Positions 32,509 through 41,880 of a DNA stretch of 46,536 bases are shown here, piece by piece; position 1 is the stretch's first letter, and each line of letters starts with the position of its first letter. Position numbers and translations under genes: made by a program. Source of the DNA: an uncultured bacterium (GTDB taxonomy: Bacteria > Planctomycetota > UBA1135 > UBA2386); contig CALCZA010000097.1 in NCBI GenBank assembly GCA_937906475.1, forward strand, positions 1 to 46,536, read 5' to 3'. Under the pieces are notes generated by a model. That model was not told where the DNA came from, did not search any database, and was given only the letters and a program-made list of their open reading frames with translations.

Positions 32509-35175
32509 CTACTTCGGCTGTTTCGCGAACGCTTCGCGAATCCGAACGGCTCGCCACAGGCCATCGCGCGATTGCAGCATCTTTCGCTTGATGTCGTCGC
32601 TCAGCGGGGTTTCGGCCAGGAACTTGTCGACGATGGCCAGCGCCTGCTTGGAATTGTGGCCATTGATGAACGCGTTTAGCCACGCCGGCATGAAGAAGAT
32701 GCGGCGGTTCGCCTTGACCCAATCGACTTGCTTGAGCGCCAACTCGAGATACGGCAGCGTTAGTTCTTCTTGGCCGGACCAGTGGAACCACGACAGGCTG
32801 TCCTGAGTCCATTGCTCCGGTGGGTCGTCCTTGACCAGAAACCGCTGCCAGTAGGCTTCTTTGATGGCAGCAGTTGGCGTTGCGGCCTCGGCAAGGAATT
32901 GCTCTTTGCCGATGTCGCTGCCCTCGTAGCGCTGCTTGAGGCGATGCAGCGGATGCTGTTCGGGTGTCGTGCCGATTTGGCCCGCGGCGATCAACGCTCC
33001 GGCTGCCAGGAACCGGTCACGCTTGCCGGCGCTGAGGCCGGCCGGGAGGTCCTCGGGAGACTTGCTCTCGATGACGTTGCGACACAGTTCCATCACGCCT
33101 TCGGCCGTCGACGTTTTGGCCAAGAACCGGTAGGTGCCGAGTTCTCGACCAGAGTTACTTTCTTCCGCGAGTTGCTTGAGCAGTAGTGCGGTGGTGCGGT
33201 CGCGCAATGGCTGGGCGCGTTCATCGGTCAGGTAACGATGTAGGCAGTTGCTCAGGCGCCCAAGTAACCAACTGTGCGTGTTGGGATCATCCTCGCCGGC
33301 GAGCATCGTGATCGTCATCTCGGCAAACTGCACGGGGTCGAGTTCGGCTTCACGAACGGCTTCGTAGAGTGCGGCTGTGGCACAGGCGCGCTCAAGTGGA
33401 TCCGTCAACTTCGATACGTTGGCGAGCATCCACACGCTGCTGATCGCATCGGGTACGAACTGCCCGTATGCCACGTCCTGCGGGTTGGCGAGGATGGCGA
33501 CCGGCGCCGGCTTGCCTTCGAGGACCTTGATGCGGGTTTCGAGGGCGTCGGTTTGTATCAAAGCCGTGCGGCGGCTGCCGTCTGCATCGAAGATCAGTAA
33601 CTCCAGGTCCATTGGCCAACTGCCTTCACCGCCGAGTGCGCGCTGCGAGACCACTGCTTTTTGCACGAGGCCATCTTCACCTGTTTGCCAACTGCAGCGC
33701 ACTTGCGGCATCGACGGTGCCAGCAGCCATCGTTGCGACCAGCGGCCGAGGTCCTTGCGAGCAGCCGATTCGAGTGCCGCAGCCAAGTCGCGCCAGTCGG
33801 CGTTGTCGTAGGCGTGCTTCTCAAGGAACTTCTTCAGACCAGCGCGGAAGACGTCTGGGCCGAGTTGGGAATACAGCGCCCGCAGAACGGCCGGGGCCTT
33901 GTTGTAGACAATCGGGCCGTACGCAGACTTGGCGTCGGCGAGGTTCTGCAGTTCTTGGAAGACTGGTGTTGTGCCAGCGGTCGCGTCGACGGCATAGGCG
34001 CGCGGCTTGACGCGCTGCAAGAATCGCAACCATGCGCGTTGGCCTGGTTCGAGTTCGGCCATGGCCTTGTAGCCATAGAACGTCGCGAAGCCTTCCTTCA
34101 ACCACAGGTCGTCAAACCACTTCATTGTGACGAGGTTGCCGAACCACTGGTGGCTCAGTTCGTGGTAGATGAGCGTGCTGCGTCGTACTTGTTCGTCCAC
34201 CGTCGGTGGGTGGTCGAAGACGAGCGATGCCTCGCGATAGAAGATCGCGCCGGCGTGTTCCATGCCGCCGTAGGGGAAGCCTGGCAGCAACACGAGATCG
34301 AGTTTGTCGAACGGATAAGGCACGTCGAACGCCGTCGCGAGCCAGCTCAGGCCTTCGTGGTGCAGCTTGGTGATCGCCGAGCGATCGATGTCCTCGAGCT
34401 TCGACTCGCGCAGCAGGATGCGCATCGGTGCGTCGGTCGTAACGCCTGGGACGTTCGGGTGCGGTGGCGTGATTTGTACGAACGGTCCTGTTGCGAATGC
34501 GAACAAGTAGGTCGGTAATGGTTTGGTCTGCGCAAAGCGCCACAGTTCGCCAGCGACTTCACCCAAGGGCGGCGGGTCGCTGGCGTCGACCGGCGCCGCA
34601 TTGGCGACCGCGATCCAGTTAGGCGGCACATCGAGTTCTAGGCGGAACTTTGCGCGTAGGTCGGGTTGGTCGAAGCAGGGGAACAGTCCGTGTGCATCGG
34701 CCGGCACGAGCAACGTGTAGAAGTACTCGCGGTTGTCGGCGGCGTCGCGATAGACGGTCAGCGGCGTGCCCGTTGGCGCGACCTTGGCGCGGAACTTGGC
34801 GCGAATGCCATTGAGTCCAGGACCGAGCAGTTCGGCTGGCACCACCAAGTGGTTGTGGATGCGTTCGAGATCGACTTCCTTCGAGTTGACCTCAATGCTG
34901 CTGATCTCCTCGCCGGCGAAGTCGATTACGACTTGCGACGGATCCTCTTGGCTGTCGAGTTGGAACCGCATCCATATCGATCCCTCGACGTTGTCCGCGC
35001 CGTCCGTCAACCGGAAGCGCAGATCGTATTGCACATCATGGATCGCTGCTTTGCGCGTGCGGGCCAGGTCGCGATCTATCCCAGGGGTTGGGTCTTGCGG
35101 CATGGTGAGAGCTAGCAGGGTTAGGCCGGCAGAGAGCATGTTCAGCAATCTAGCCCGCCGCTGCGTCGCACGCAC
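32509..35175 (-). CDS. Exported M1-family zinc aminopeptidase
   Basis: 888 residues from the first ATG; ATG 35139 is an alternative that leaves the signal core MLSAGLTLLALTMPQ. The zinc site is HELSH at 338-342 with E361 in KEGFATF, the exact HExxH-x18-E arrangement. The exopeptidase motif is GGMEHAG (303-309), with His in place of the Asn of the common GAMEN form. The N-terminal beta-saddle precedes it and a long helical C-terminal domain follows. A signal peptide places it in the periplasm or at the surface, unlike cytosolic PepN. It should remove N-terminal residues from peptides. The M17 enzyme follows 16 bp later, suggesting a two-step route from external peptides to amino acids. Confidence 0.93.
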   Translation of the reverse strand: MRATQRRARLLNMLSAGLTLLALTMPQDPTPGIDRDLARTRKAAIHDVQYDLRFRLTDGADNVEGSIWMRFQLDSQEDPSQVVIDFAGEEISSIEVNSKEVDLERIHNHLVVPAELLGPGLNGIRAKFRAKVAPTGTPLTVYRDAADNREYFYTLLVPADAHGLFPCFDQPDLRAKFRLELDVPPNWIAVANAAPVDASDPPPLGEVAGELWRFAQTKPLPTYLFAFATGPFVQITPPHPNVPGVTTDAPMRILLRESKLEDIDRSAITKLHHEGLSWLATAFDVPYPFDKLDLVLLPGFPYGGMEHAGAIFYREASLVFDHPPTVDEQVRRSTLIYHELSHQWFGNLVTMKWFDDLWLKEGFATFYGYKAMAELEPGQRAWLRFLQRVKPRAYAVDATAGTTPVFQELQNLADAKSAYGPIVYNKAPAVLRALYSQLGPDVFRAGLKKFLEKHAYDNADWRDLAAALESAARKDLGRWSQRWLLAPSMPQVRCSWQTGEDGLVQKAVVSQRALGGEGSWPMDLELLIFDADGSRRTALIQTDALETRIKVLEGKPAPVAILANPQDVAYGQFVPDAISSVWMLANVSKLTDPLERACATAALYEAVREAELDPVQFAEMTITMLAGEDDPNTHSWLLGRLSNCLHRYLTDERAQPLRDRTTALLLKQLAEESNSGRELGTYRFLAKTSTAEGVMELCRNVIESKSPEDLPAGLSAGKRDRFLAAGALIAAGQIGTTPEQHPLHRLKQRYEGSDIGKEQFLAEAATPTAAIKEAYWQRFLVKDDPPEQWTQDSLSWFHWSGQEELTLPYLELALKQVDWVKANRRIFFMPAWLNAFINGHNSKQALAIVDKFLAETPLSDDIKRKMLQSRDGLWRAVRIREAFAKQPK

Positions 35176-35277
35176 GCACGATCGGTTGGCCGTCTCGCGC
35201 TGGGGTTGGCCCGTTGGCCGAGTGCATCGGTCTGCTGTGCGATTAGTGATTAGATCCGGCTATCGCAGACTAGCCGC

Positions 35278-35616
35278 CTAGCACTTTGGCGCGTAAGCAG
35301 CCTCAAGTGAGCCGGCTGTGATCGCCGTGTGTGAGGCGTTCCACGTTGCCGTGCCATTCTCAAACAGGATCGCTTGCGGCGACTCATGCTGGATGCCGCA
35401 TTGTTCCGCGATCTCGCGCGCGAGCACGGGAGCACTGGCGACGTTGAGGAACAGTGCGGCGACGTCGGGATGATCCAGTTGGAACATCTTGAACTCGGCG
35501 TGTGCCGTCGAACTGATCGGGCACAGTGGACTGTGTATAAACAGCAGCACGCGAGGTTGCGCGATCGCAGCCTCGAACGCCGCGAGGTCGGCAAGGTCAA
35601 GGTGTTGCTCGGTCAT
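35278..35616 (-). CDS. brxC: Monothiol bacilliredoxin, BrxC/YtxJ-like (DUF2847)
   Basis: 112 residues with a thioredoxin fold. The family signature is clear: LLFIHSPLCPISSTAHAEF with the single active-site Cys32 (followed by Pro rather than a second Cys), and HESPQAILFENG near residue 78, holding the cis-Pro equivalent, then WNASHTAIT. In Firmicutes YtxJ/BrxC takes part in bacillithiol-disulfide reduction. Two further Cys (C73 and the last residue) are present and may or may not matter. It lies 15 bp downstream of rpiA on the same strand. Presence of bacillithiol in this organism is an inference. Confidence 0.85.
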   Translation of the reverse strand: MTEQHLDLADLAAFEAAIAQPRVLLFIHSPLCPISSTAHAEFKMFQLDHPDVAALFLNVASAPVLAREIAEQCGIQHESPQAILFENGTATWNASHTAITAGSLEAAYAPKC

Positions 35617-35631
35617 GCTGCTCGTATCGGT

Positions 35632-36315
35632 TTAGGGAAGTATGCGCACATCGCCGGCATCACTGGCGATGACGACGCGGCCCGTCATACCGACGAATAA
35701 GCCGTGATCGACCACGCCAACCATGGAATCAAGGTCTTTGGCGAGTGCCGCGGGATCGGCGATTCCCGGGTAGGTGCAATCGAGGATCCAGTTGCCGTTG
35801 TCAGTGACCAGCGTCTGTCCGTCCTTTTGTCGCAACTCGGTGGTGCAACCCGTCGCCTCGACGCGACGGCGTGCGTGTGTCCAGCCAAACGGCAGCACTT
35901 CGACGGGAAGGCGGAAGGCCTTGCCTAGCACGTCGATCATCTTGTTCTCGCCGACGATGACGACGAGTTCTTTGGCCGTCGCTGCGACGATGCGCTCGCG
36001 GGTGTGCGCCGCACCGCCACCCTTGATCAGGTTCTTCTGCGGGTCGACTTCATCGGCGCCGTCGATCGCTAGGTCCAATTGCTCGATGTCCTCAAGCGCT
36101 ACCAGCGGAATGCCGTGCGCTTGCGCAGCTGCCGCCGTGCCATTGCTGGTTGGCGTGCCACGAACCTTCAGGCCTTCGTTGCGGATGCGCTCGGCGAGTC
36201 GCTCGAGCACGAACAAGAACGTCGAGCCACTGCCCAGGCCAATGGTCGTGCCATCCTGCACGAGGTTTGCGGCGGCGTATGCGGCGGCGCGTTTGGCGAC
36301 ATTGGGGTCCGTCAT
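35632..36315 (-). CDS. rpiA: Ribose-5-phosphate isomerase A
   Basis: 227 residues from the ATG at 36315; an in-frame ATG at 36351 would add 12 unremarkable residues. All RpiA signatures are present in order: GLGSGSTFLFVLERLAER, TSNGTAAAAQAHGIPL, DLAIDGADEVD with the catalytic Asp pair, and KGGGAAHTRERIVA with the catalytic Lys/Glu neighbourhood, then a C-terminal WILDCTYPGI. It interconverts ribose-5-phosphate and ribulose-5-phosphate in the pentose phosphate pathway, in the cytosol. It is followed 15 bp later by brxC, which is an unusual partner. Confidence 0.96.
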   Translation of the reverse strand: MTDPNVAKRAAAYAAANLVQDGTTIGLGSGSTFLFVLERLAERIRNEGLKVRGTPTSNGTAAAAQAHGIPLVALEDIEQLDLAIDGADEVDPQKNLIKGGGAAHTRERIVAATAKELVVIVGENKMIDVLGKAFRLPVEVLPFGWTHARRRVEATGCTTELRQKDGQTLVTDNGNWILDCTYPGIADPAALAKDLDSMVGVVDHGLFVGMTGRVVIASDAGDVRILP

Positions 36316-36617
36316 GCGGGCACCGTAGTCGATGGGCTTCGGCGAGGCCACGCGAAGCCGCCGCGGATCTGTCTGGCTGACCGCGCGCCGGCTGGGTAGT
36401 TACCTGCTTCGCCCCGCCCAGAGACACTCTCGATGGTGTGGGGCGATGTTCTATCGCCAGATGGTGCCGTTCGACGTGCATGCGCAACGCGACATCGCCG
36501 TCGCTACCTGCACGAACGCACTCGAGTTGACGACCAGTTCGTTCTGATCGACTCCTGTTGATCAGGGCGCGTAGCCTTTGGAGCTGACGACCGACGTCGT
36601 TATCGTGGTTGGCTGCA
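36316..36617. other. 302-bp divergent intergenic region
   Basis: This gap separates rpiA (minus) from the ATP-grasp gene (plus) and must hold both promoters, but I see no convincing -35/-10 pair. It contains a 42-codon open frame on the plus strand (36433-36561), starting MVWGDVLSPDG and ending VDDQFVLIDSC, with no ribosome-binding site and an Arg-rich middle. I do not call it a gene. Confidence 0.4.
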
Positions 36618-37670
36618 ATGAAGAAACTTCGCGTCTTGTTGCTGGTCCACGACCTGCTGTTGCCGCCCGACGATGCGGATCAACTCGATTGGGAAGAGAC
36701 GTATCCCTACCAGATGGAATTGGACGTGCAGGCGGCACTGCGTGAACTCGGTCACGAGGTCGAGACGCTGGGCGTTAAGACGGACCTCGATGTGATTCGG
36801 CAGCGCGCGGCAGCTTTCAAGCCGCATGTCGCGTTCAACGTCCTGACGGACTTCCACGACATCACCGCCTACGAGTCGCACGTCGTCAGCTACTTCGAAC
36901 TGCTGAAGTTGCCCTACACCGGCTGCAATCCGCGCGGCATCATGCTCGGCAACGACAAGGTGTTGAGCAAGCAGATCATGATGGGGCACGGTGTGCCATG
37001 TCCGAAGTTCGCGTCGTTTTTGCCTGGCACCAAGAAACCGCGCTTGGCCAAGAACATGGATTACCCGGTCATCGTCAAATCGGCGATTGAGCACGGTTCG
37101 ACTGGCTTGTCGCAGGCCTCCGTGGTCAAGAGCGACCGGCAGTTAGAGAAACGTGTGGCTTACATGTTCGATAAGGTCGGCGGCGAAGTCATCGCCGAGC
37201 AGTTTATCCCCGGTCGCGAGATGACCTGCAGCATTGTCGGCAACGGCAATCGCTTGACGGTGTTGCCGGTGTGGGAGGTGTGGTTCACGAAGCTGGCGAA
37301 GAACAAGCACGCGATCTGCACCGAGCAGCTCAAGTGGAACGTCGACTACGCGCAGAGCATTGGCATCAAGACAGGTCGAGTCAGGCGCATGGGCGAGCAG
37401 GAGGAGAAGGCCGTGCAGAAGATCGCGCGCGATGCCTACAAGTCGCTCGGACTGTCGGGCTATGCACGCGTCGATATGCGCATGGATGCGGACGGCAACG
37501 TCTACGTCATCGAAGCCAACGTGAACCCGGACATCACCGCGATCGAAGACTTTTCCGAAGCCGCGCAAGAGGCGGGCATGACCTACAACGACCTGATCCA
37601 GCTGATCGTGACGTCGGGCGTTAAATACGCGGCGCCGTGGAAGGCGGGGCCCAACAAGAAATACATGTAG
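36618..37670 (+). CDS. ATP-grasp ligase, D-Ala-D-Ala-ligase-like
   Basis: 350 residues from ATG 36618, 9 bases after an in-frame TTG at 36609. The N-terminal Rossmann-like domain is MKKLRVLLLVHDLL... with FKPHVAFNVLTDFHD. The Ddl-like hinge YTGCNPRGIMLGNDKVLSKQ leads to the ATP-grasp domain, with YPVIVKSAIEHGSTGLSQAS (ATP-binding Lys and glycine-rich loop) and the Mg-binding segment GYARVDMRMDADGNVYVIEA followed by NVNPDI. The Mg motif differs from the strict E-x-N-P-x-P-G of Ddl, so it may join another carboxylate and amine, as in other peptide ligases near the Ddl family. It stands alone with no peptidoglycan genes beside it. Confidence 0.82.
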   Translation: MKKLRVLLLVHDLLLPPDDADQLDWEETYPYQMELDVQAALRELGHEVETLGVKTDLDVIRQRAAAFKPHVAFNVLTDFHDITAYESHVVSYFELLKLPYTGCNPRGIMLGNDKVLSKQIMMGHGVPCPKFASFLPGTKKPRLAKNMDYPVIVKSAIEHGSTGLSQASVVKSDRQLEKRVAYMFDKVGGEVIAEQFIPGREMTCSIVGNGNRLTVLPVWEVWFTKLAKNKHAICTEQLKWNVDYAQSIGIKTGRVRRMGEQEEKAVQKIARDAYKSLGLSGYARVDMRMDADGNVYVIEANVNPDITAIEDFSEAAQEAGMTYNDLIQLIVTSGVKYAAPWKAGPNKKYM

Positions 37671-37705
37671 CTCGCGGCGACAACTGGCGATCCACAATTG
37701 GTGAT

Positions 37706-37780
37706 GTGGTGGCTTGGTTGGAGCACAAGGAACTGTTCGTCTACTTGCGCGATGACGCCGGCAAGCAACCACTCAAGTAG
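37706..37780 (+). other. Possible 24-residue peptide or gene remnant after the ATP-grasp gene
   Basis: Between the ATP-grasp stop and the convergent YgiQ stop, one plus-strand frame reads from GTG 37706 to TAG 37780 as VVAWLEHKELFVYLRDDAGK plus four residues. The composition looks like real protein, unlike the other frames, and the frame is open back into the ATP-grasp gene. There is no ribosome-binding site or ATG. It may be the decayed end of a lost gene. Confidence 0.25.
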
Positions 37781-37803
37781 ACTGGTCGTTCTGTGGTGCC
37801 GGC

Positions 37804-39783
37804 CTACCGGCTGTGGTGCGGCGGTCGTGGGCGTCGCGTCTTACCGCCACGCGAACTGACCCCAGCATCCTTGGCGTGCACGTAGGTCGGATCCCCGCGC
37901 TTGCCATTCGCGGCACCGCGCCGAGCTAGCAATGCTTCCTTTGGCGGCTTGTTCGGGATCAGCGCCATCGGCCCCTCGCCGATCAATTCCTTGCGGTCCG
38001 CCTCGATCAACGCCTTGCGCACGACGAAGTAGTTCTCCGGCTTGAAGAACTGCATCAACGCGCGCTGCACTTCGCGGTCCTTGAGCTTCGTGACCGTCTC
38101 GACCGGCTTCATCGTCATTGGGTCGAGGCCGGCGTAGTACATGCACGTCGCAATGTCCATCGGCGCTGGGATGAAGTCCTGCACCTGGCGCGGCTTGTAG
38201 CCACGCTGCTTCAAGAACACCGCGAGATCGATCATTTCGTCGACGCCCGAGCCAGGGTGCGAGGCGATGAAGTAGGGGATCAGGTACTGCTCTTTGCCAG
38301 CGCGCTTACTCGCCTTGTGGAACTTGTCGGCGAACTCGTCAAAGGTGTGCGTCGCCGGCTTCTTCATGAAGTCGAGCACCTTCTTGCTGACGTGTTCGGG
38401 CGCGACCTTGAGTTGGCCACCGACGTGGTGCTTGGCCATCTCCTCCATGTATTGGTCGTCGTTTCGGGCCAGGTCCATGCGGATGCCGCTAGCGACACGC
38501 ACGCTCTTGATGCCCTTGGTCTCCCGCACCTTCTTTAGCAACTGCTTGGTCGGGCCATGGTCTGCGCCGAGCAACTTGCACACCGTCGGATGCACGCACG
38601 ACAACCGGCGGCAACGCGCTTCGATGTCGGGCTTCGTGCAGCGCATCTGGTACATGTTCGCAGTCGGACCACCAACGTCGCTGATGTGACCTTTGAACTC
38701 AGGGTCGGCGGCCATGACCCGCACTTCCTTGAGGATCGAGTCCTGGCTGCGACTTTGGATAGCGCGGCCTTGGTGCATGGTGATCGAACAGAACGTGCAG
38801 CCGCCGAAGCAACCGCGCATCGTCGTCACCGAGTCCTTGATCATCGTGTGCGCCGGGATGTCCTGCGTGTAGCTAGGGTGTGGGCGGCGCGTGTAGGCGT
38901 GATCGTAGATCGCATCCATCGAGCGCTCGTCGAGCGCGAGTGCCGGCGGGTTGACCACCAGCATGCGATCACCGTGCATCTGCGTCAGACGGCGACCGTT
39001 CTTCGGGTTAGTCTCGTGATGCAGCGTGCGCGTCGCCTCGGCAAACGCACGTTTGTCGGCCTTGACCTCTTCGAAGCTGGGCATTGCGACGGTTTTGTTG
39101 TCGCTCGCAGCGTCGTGCCACTCGTGCGGCGCGAGTTCTTCCTTCGAGCCCATCAGGTAGGCGACACCGCGTAGGTCACGGCAATCGGCAATCGTCTTGC
39201 CGTCTCGCAGACGCTTGCAGATCTCGACGATCTGTTCTTCGCCCATGCCGAAGCCAACGAGGTCCGCCTTCGACGTGGCTAGGATTGTTGGCCGCACAGT
39301 TTCCGACCAGTAGTCGAAGTGTGCGATGCGACGCAGCGACGCTTCGACGCCGCCGGCAATCACCGGCACTTCCTTAAACGCTTCGCGGCACCGCTGCGCA
39401 TACACGTTGGTCGCGCGGTCCGGACGAAGTTCGATCTGGCCACCGGGCGAATAGGCGTCGTCATTGCGCCTCTTCTTGTTCGCCGTGTAGTGGTTGATCA
39501 TCGAGTCCATGTTGCCGGCGCTGACTGCAAAGCAGAGCTTGGGCCGACCGAACTCACGGAACGCATCGGCGTTCAGCCAAGCGGGTTGGGGCAGGATCGC
39601 AACCTTGAAGCCATGCGCTTCGAGCACGCGGCCGAGCAATGCTGCGGCAAACGACGGGTGGTCGACGTAGGCATCGCCGCTGACGAACACGACATCCACT
39701 TCGTCCCATCCCCGAGCCTTCATTTCGGCGCGGGTGGTGGGGAGGAAGGCTTTGGCGTCAGGGGTGCTGCAGGGGGATGGCAT
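37804..39783 (-). CDS. ygiQ: YgiQ-family radical SAM protein
   Basis: 659 residues from ATG 39783. The frame runs on to 40056, but that extra part is Arg/Ser/Thr-rich and overlaps the sulfatase gene on the same strand, so I reject it. Diagnostic features are the opening [20 protein letters not shown], followed by [20 protein letters not shown] (the YgiQ N-terminal domain), and the radical SAM cluster [10 protein letters not shown] with C325, C329 and C332. Further conserved stretches are [18 protein letters not shown] and [20 protein letters not shown]. The C-terminal tail is basic. YgiQ proteins bind a 4Fe-4S cluster and S-adenosylmethionine; their substrate is not known. It is monocistronic by spacing. 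Confidence 0.95.
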   Translation of the reverse strand: MPSPCSTPDAKAFLPTTRAEMKARGWDEVDVVFVSGDAYVDHPSFAAALLGRVLEAHGFKVAILPQPAWLNADAFREFGRPKLCFAVSAGNMDSMINHYTANKKRRNDDAYSPGGQIELRPDRATNVYAQRCREAFKEVPVIAGGVEASLRRIAHFDYWSETVRPTILATSKADLVGFGMGEEQIVEICKRLRDGKTIADCRDLRGVAYLMGSKEELAPHEWHDAASDNKTVAMPSFEEVKADKRAFAEATRTLHHETNPKNGRRLTQMHGDRMLVVNPPALALDERSMDAIYDHAYTRRPHPSYTQDIPAHTMIKDSVTTMRGCFGGCTFCSITMHQGRAIQSRSQDSILKEVRVMAADPEFKGHISDVGGPTANMYQMRCTKPDIEARCRRLSCVHPTVCKLLGADHGPTKQLLKKVRETKGIKSVRVASGIRMDLARNDDQYMEEMAKHHVGGQLKVAPEHVSKKVLDFMKKPATHTFDEFADKFHKASKRAGKEQYLIPYFIASHPGSGVDEMIDLAVFLKQRGYKPRQVQDFIPAPMDIATCMYYAGLDPMTMKPVETVTKLKDREVQRALMQFFKPENYFVVRKALIEADRKELIGEGPMALIPNKPPKEALLARRGAANGKRGDPTYVHAKDAGVSSRGGKTRRPRPPHHSR

Positions 39784-39961
39784 ATTACGTGCGGTGATGC
39801 GGGCGAAGATGGTAGCGCATCGGCGGGGGAATGTCGGTCCGAGTGTGGCCGTTGGCCCAATCCTGGTCAGTTCGTTGCCCGCGCTCGGTGCCTCGCGACC
39901 AAGGCCCCCCGAGATTCTTGGCTTATTGGGACGGCGGCATGTTGGCGAATACCCGCTAGCC

Positions 39962-41230
39962 CTAGTTTGGAGACCACCAACGGTCGAGTGCCTCGCGCAA
40001 TTCTGCAACGCGCTCGGGTTGCTCCGCCGCGAGGTTTCGTTGTTCCGTTGGGTCACGGAGCACGTCGTAGAGTTGTGTCTTCGCTTTGCTGGCAGTTGGC
40101 ACGATCAGCTTCCATCGATCGCTGATGAACCAGCGGAACAGCAAGCTGCGGCTTGGATCGTCGACGTCGGCGACATCGTGAGCGAAGATTTCGCCGAACA
40201 CAGTCCGCCGCTCGGCGTCTTTTGATGCGGCTAATGCGACGAGGTCGAGTCCTGGCATCGATTGCTCTGAAGCAATGCCGCACGCACGTAGCACGGTGGG
40301 GGCGAAGTCGATCGTGCTGGCAAGTTGCTCACGCTTTCCTGGCGTCACGTGACCCGGCCAAGAGATCATGATCGGGGTTCGCACACCCCCTTCATTGGGC
40401 GAACGCTTGCTGCGCGGTGCGTAGCCGCGACGGTCTGTGCGTTGGATCCAACCGTTGTCTGAGGCAAATAACACGATCGTGTTGTCACGCAAGCCACGTT
40501 TGTCGAGGTCGTTGAGTAGCTGGCCACACGTCTCATCAAACCACTCGCACATCGCAAAGTAGCGCGCTACATGGATGCTACGACCGGGTGTTCGGTAGCG
40601 TGCGAGCAGTCGTTCCGGTGGGTTGTGTGGTGTGTGGGGGAGCAGTGGCGCATACCAGAGCAAAAACGGGTTGTCGCCACAGTCGGCTACGAAGTCGAAG
40701 ATCGGTTGCATTGTTTTGCGGCCGATCTGCAGGCCAATGTCTCCATGGCGACCACCGCGTTTTGGTTCGCCGTGCGTCATGCCTTCGGTGAAACCGCCGC
40801 ATTGGCAGTTGCCTTCCCACCACTTGCCAGTTTGCAGGCTGCGGTAGCCGCGCGGAGCAAGCAGTCGCGGCAAGGTCGGCACCGCCGCGATGTGCTTGAG
40901 CATGCGGTCACGCTGCACCCCGCGCGGTGGGTCGTTGCCGGTGATCAAGTGTTGATGCGGGTAGAGGCCGGTGATCATGGTGGCGAGGCTTGGCCGGCAC
41001 AGGCTCGACGGAACATAGCCGCGTTCGAATAGGGCGCTGCGGGCGGCGAGTTGATCGAGATGCGGCGTCAGGATGTCTGGATGACCCATGAATCCGAAGT
41101 CACCCCATGCTTGGTCATCGGCGATGATCATCACGATGTTGGGCGCGCGCGTTGGCGTCGGTGCAGCTTGGCAGCCAGCGAGCACTGTGAGAATAGCAAG
41201 GGCCAGAGAGCGCATCTTCATGGGCACCAT
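39962..41230 (-). CDS. Lipoprotein sulfatase with a variant formylglycine motif
   Basis: 422 residues. The N-terminus has lipobox LAGC (Cys20); the ATG at 41221 or 41215 could also be used. The type I sulfatase core is clear: [20 protein letters not shown] with the metal-binding Asp pair, then [20 protein letters not shown], and later [12 protein letters not shown] with the second metal pair DN and a Lys/His-containing region ([11 protein letters not shown]). The residue modified to formylglycine would be C78, but the motif is C-R-P-S-L instead of C-x-P-x-R. Such enzymes remove sulfate from polysaccharides or other esters outside the inner membrane. Whether this copy is active depends on modification of the variant motif. 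No FGE gene is in the window. Confidence 0.85.
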   Translation of the reverse strand: MVPMKMRSLALAILTVLAGCQAAPTPTRAPNIVMIIADDQAWGDFGFMGHPDILTPHLDQLAARSALFERGYVPSSLCRPSLATMITGLYPHQHLITGNDPPRGVQRDRMLKHIAAVPTLPRLLAPRGYRSLQTGKWWEGNCQCGGFTEGMTHGEPKRGGRHGDIGLQIGRKTMQPIFDFVADCGDNPFLLWYAPLLPHTPHNPPERLLARYRTPGRSIHVARYFAMCEWFDETCGQLLNDLDKRGLRDNTIVLFASDNGWIQRTDRRGYAPRSKRSPNEGGVRTPIMISWPGHVTPGKREQLASTIDFAPTVLRACGIASEQSMPGLDLVALAASKDAERRTVFGEIFAHDVADVDDPSRSLLFRWFISDRWKLIVPTASKAKTQLYDVLRDPTEQRNLAAEQPERVAELREALDRWWSPN

Positions 41231-41403
41231 TGCACTCGCTGGTGTGGTGCCGCGTCAACGGTTGCGGCGCTCGCGTGCGGATCGAGTAAGAGCGCGACCT
41301 TGCGCGCAGTTTCTCAGAGAACTGCGAATACTCGTGGGTGAGTGACGATAGTGGCGAGTCCCGCTTGCCCGTGCTCGAGGCTCAGCGTGTGTGAGGCGAA
41401 ATC

Positions 41404-41811
41404 ATGACGAACGAACGCTCGGAGTCGCTGGCAGTTCCAGCCCCGTCGCTCTCTGCTCCGGTGCGTTTGCGCGCAGGTGGCAAGGGGGCCGTCAGCTTTG
41501 TTGGCATGGCCGCTTTGGGGGCCACGTTCGTCGGCTTCTTGTCTTATTGGCGCGAACCCGACGTGCTGGCGACTTCGTTTGCGGCGGGGGCCACGTTCAT
41601 TGCAATCTGGGTTGCGCTCTACGCCCTGCACATCGCCCTGCGTTTGACGGTGATAATCGCGAAGGTCGTGGTGCCCGTTGCTGGGTTGTTGTTGCTTGGT
41701 TGCGTGCTCGACTGGCAGTGGGCGGAATCGTTTGTCGATTGCTTGGGCAGGCTATCGAGCAAGGGCGCGGAGGCGGCGGACCAGCGATTAACTGAGTGGC
41801 GCACTCAGTGA
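41404..41811 (+). CDS. Small membrane protein of unknown function
   Basis: 135 residues. Three hydrophobic stretches: ~29-49 (AVSFVGMAALGATFVGFLSY), ~57-78 and ~82-101 (VIIAKVVVPVAGLLLLGCVL). The N-terminal 28 residues are polar and Ser/Pro-rich; the C-terminal ~30 are helical and charged. I recognise no family. It is divergent from the sulfatase across 173 bp and converges on the cyclophilin gene, 69 bp apart. Confidence 0.65.
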   Translation: MTNERSESLAVPAPSLSAPVRLRAGGKGAVSFVGMAALGATFVGFLSYWREPDVLATSFAAGATFIAIWVALYALHIALRLTVIIAKVVVPVAGLLLLGCVLDWQWAESFVDCLGRLSSKGAEAADQRLTEWRTQ

Positions 41812-41880
41812 GACTGCGGCGCTAGTTGCTGCTAGGTGAGCTAGCCCAGGACATTCGTTTTTGGTGTGACTCTTGCCGCC

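Noticed and set aside
39784..40056. N-terminal extension of the YgiQ protein
   Set aside because: It overlaps the end of the sulfatase gene on the same strand and does not resemble YgiQ; the family start matches 39783.
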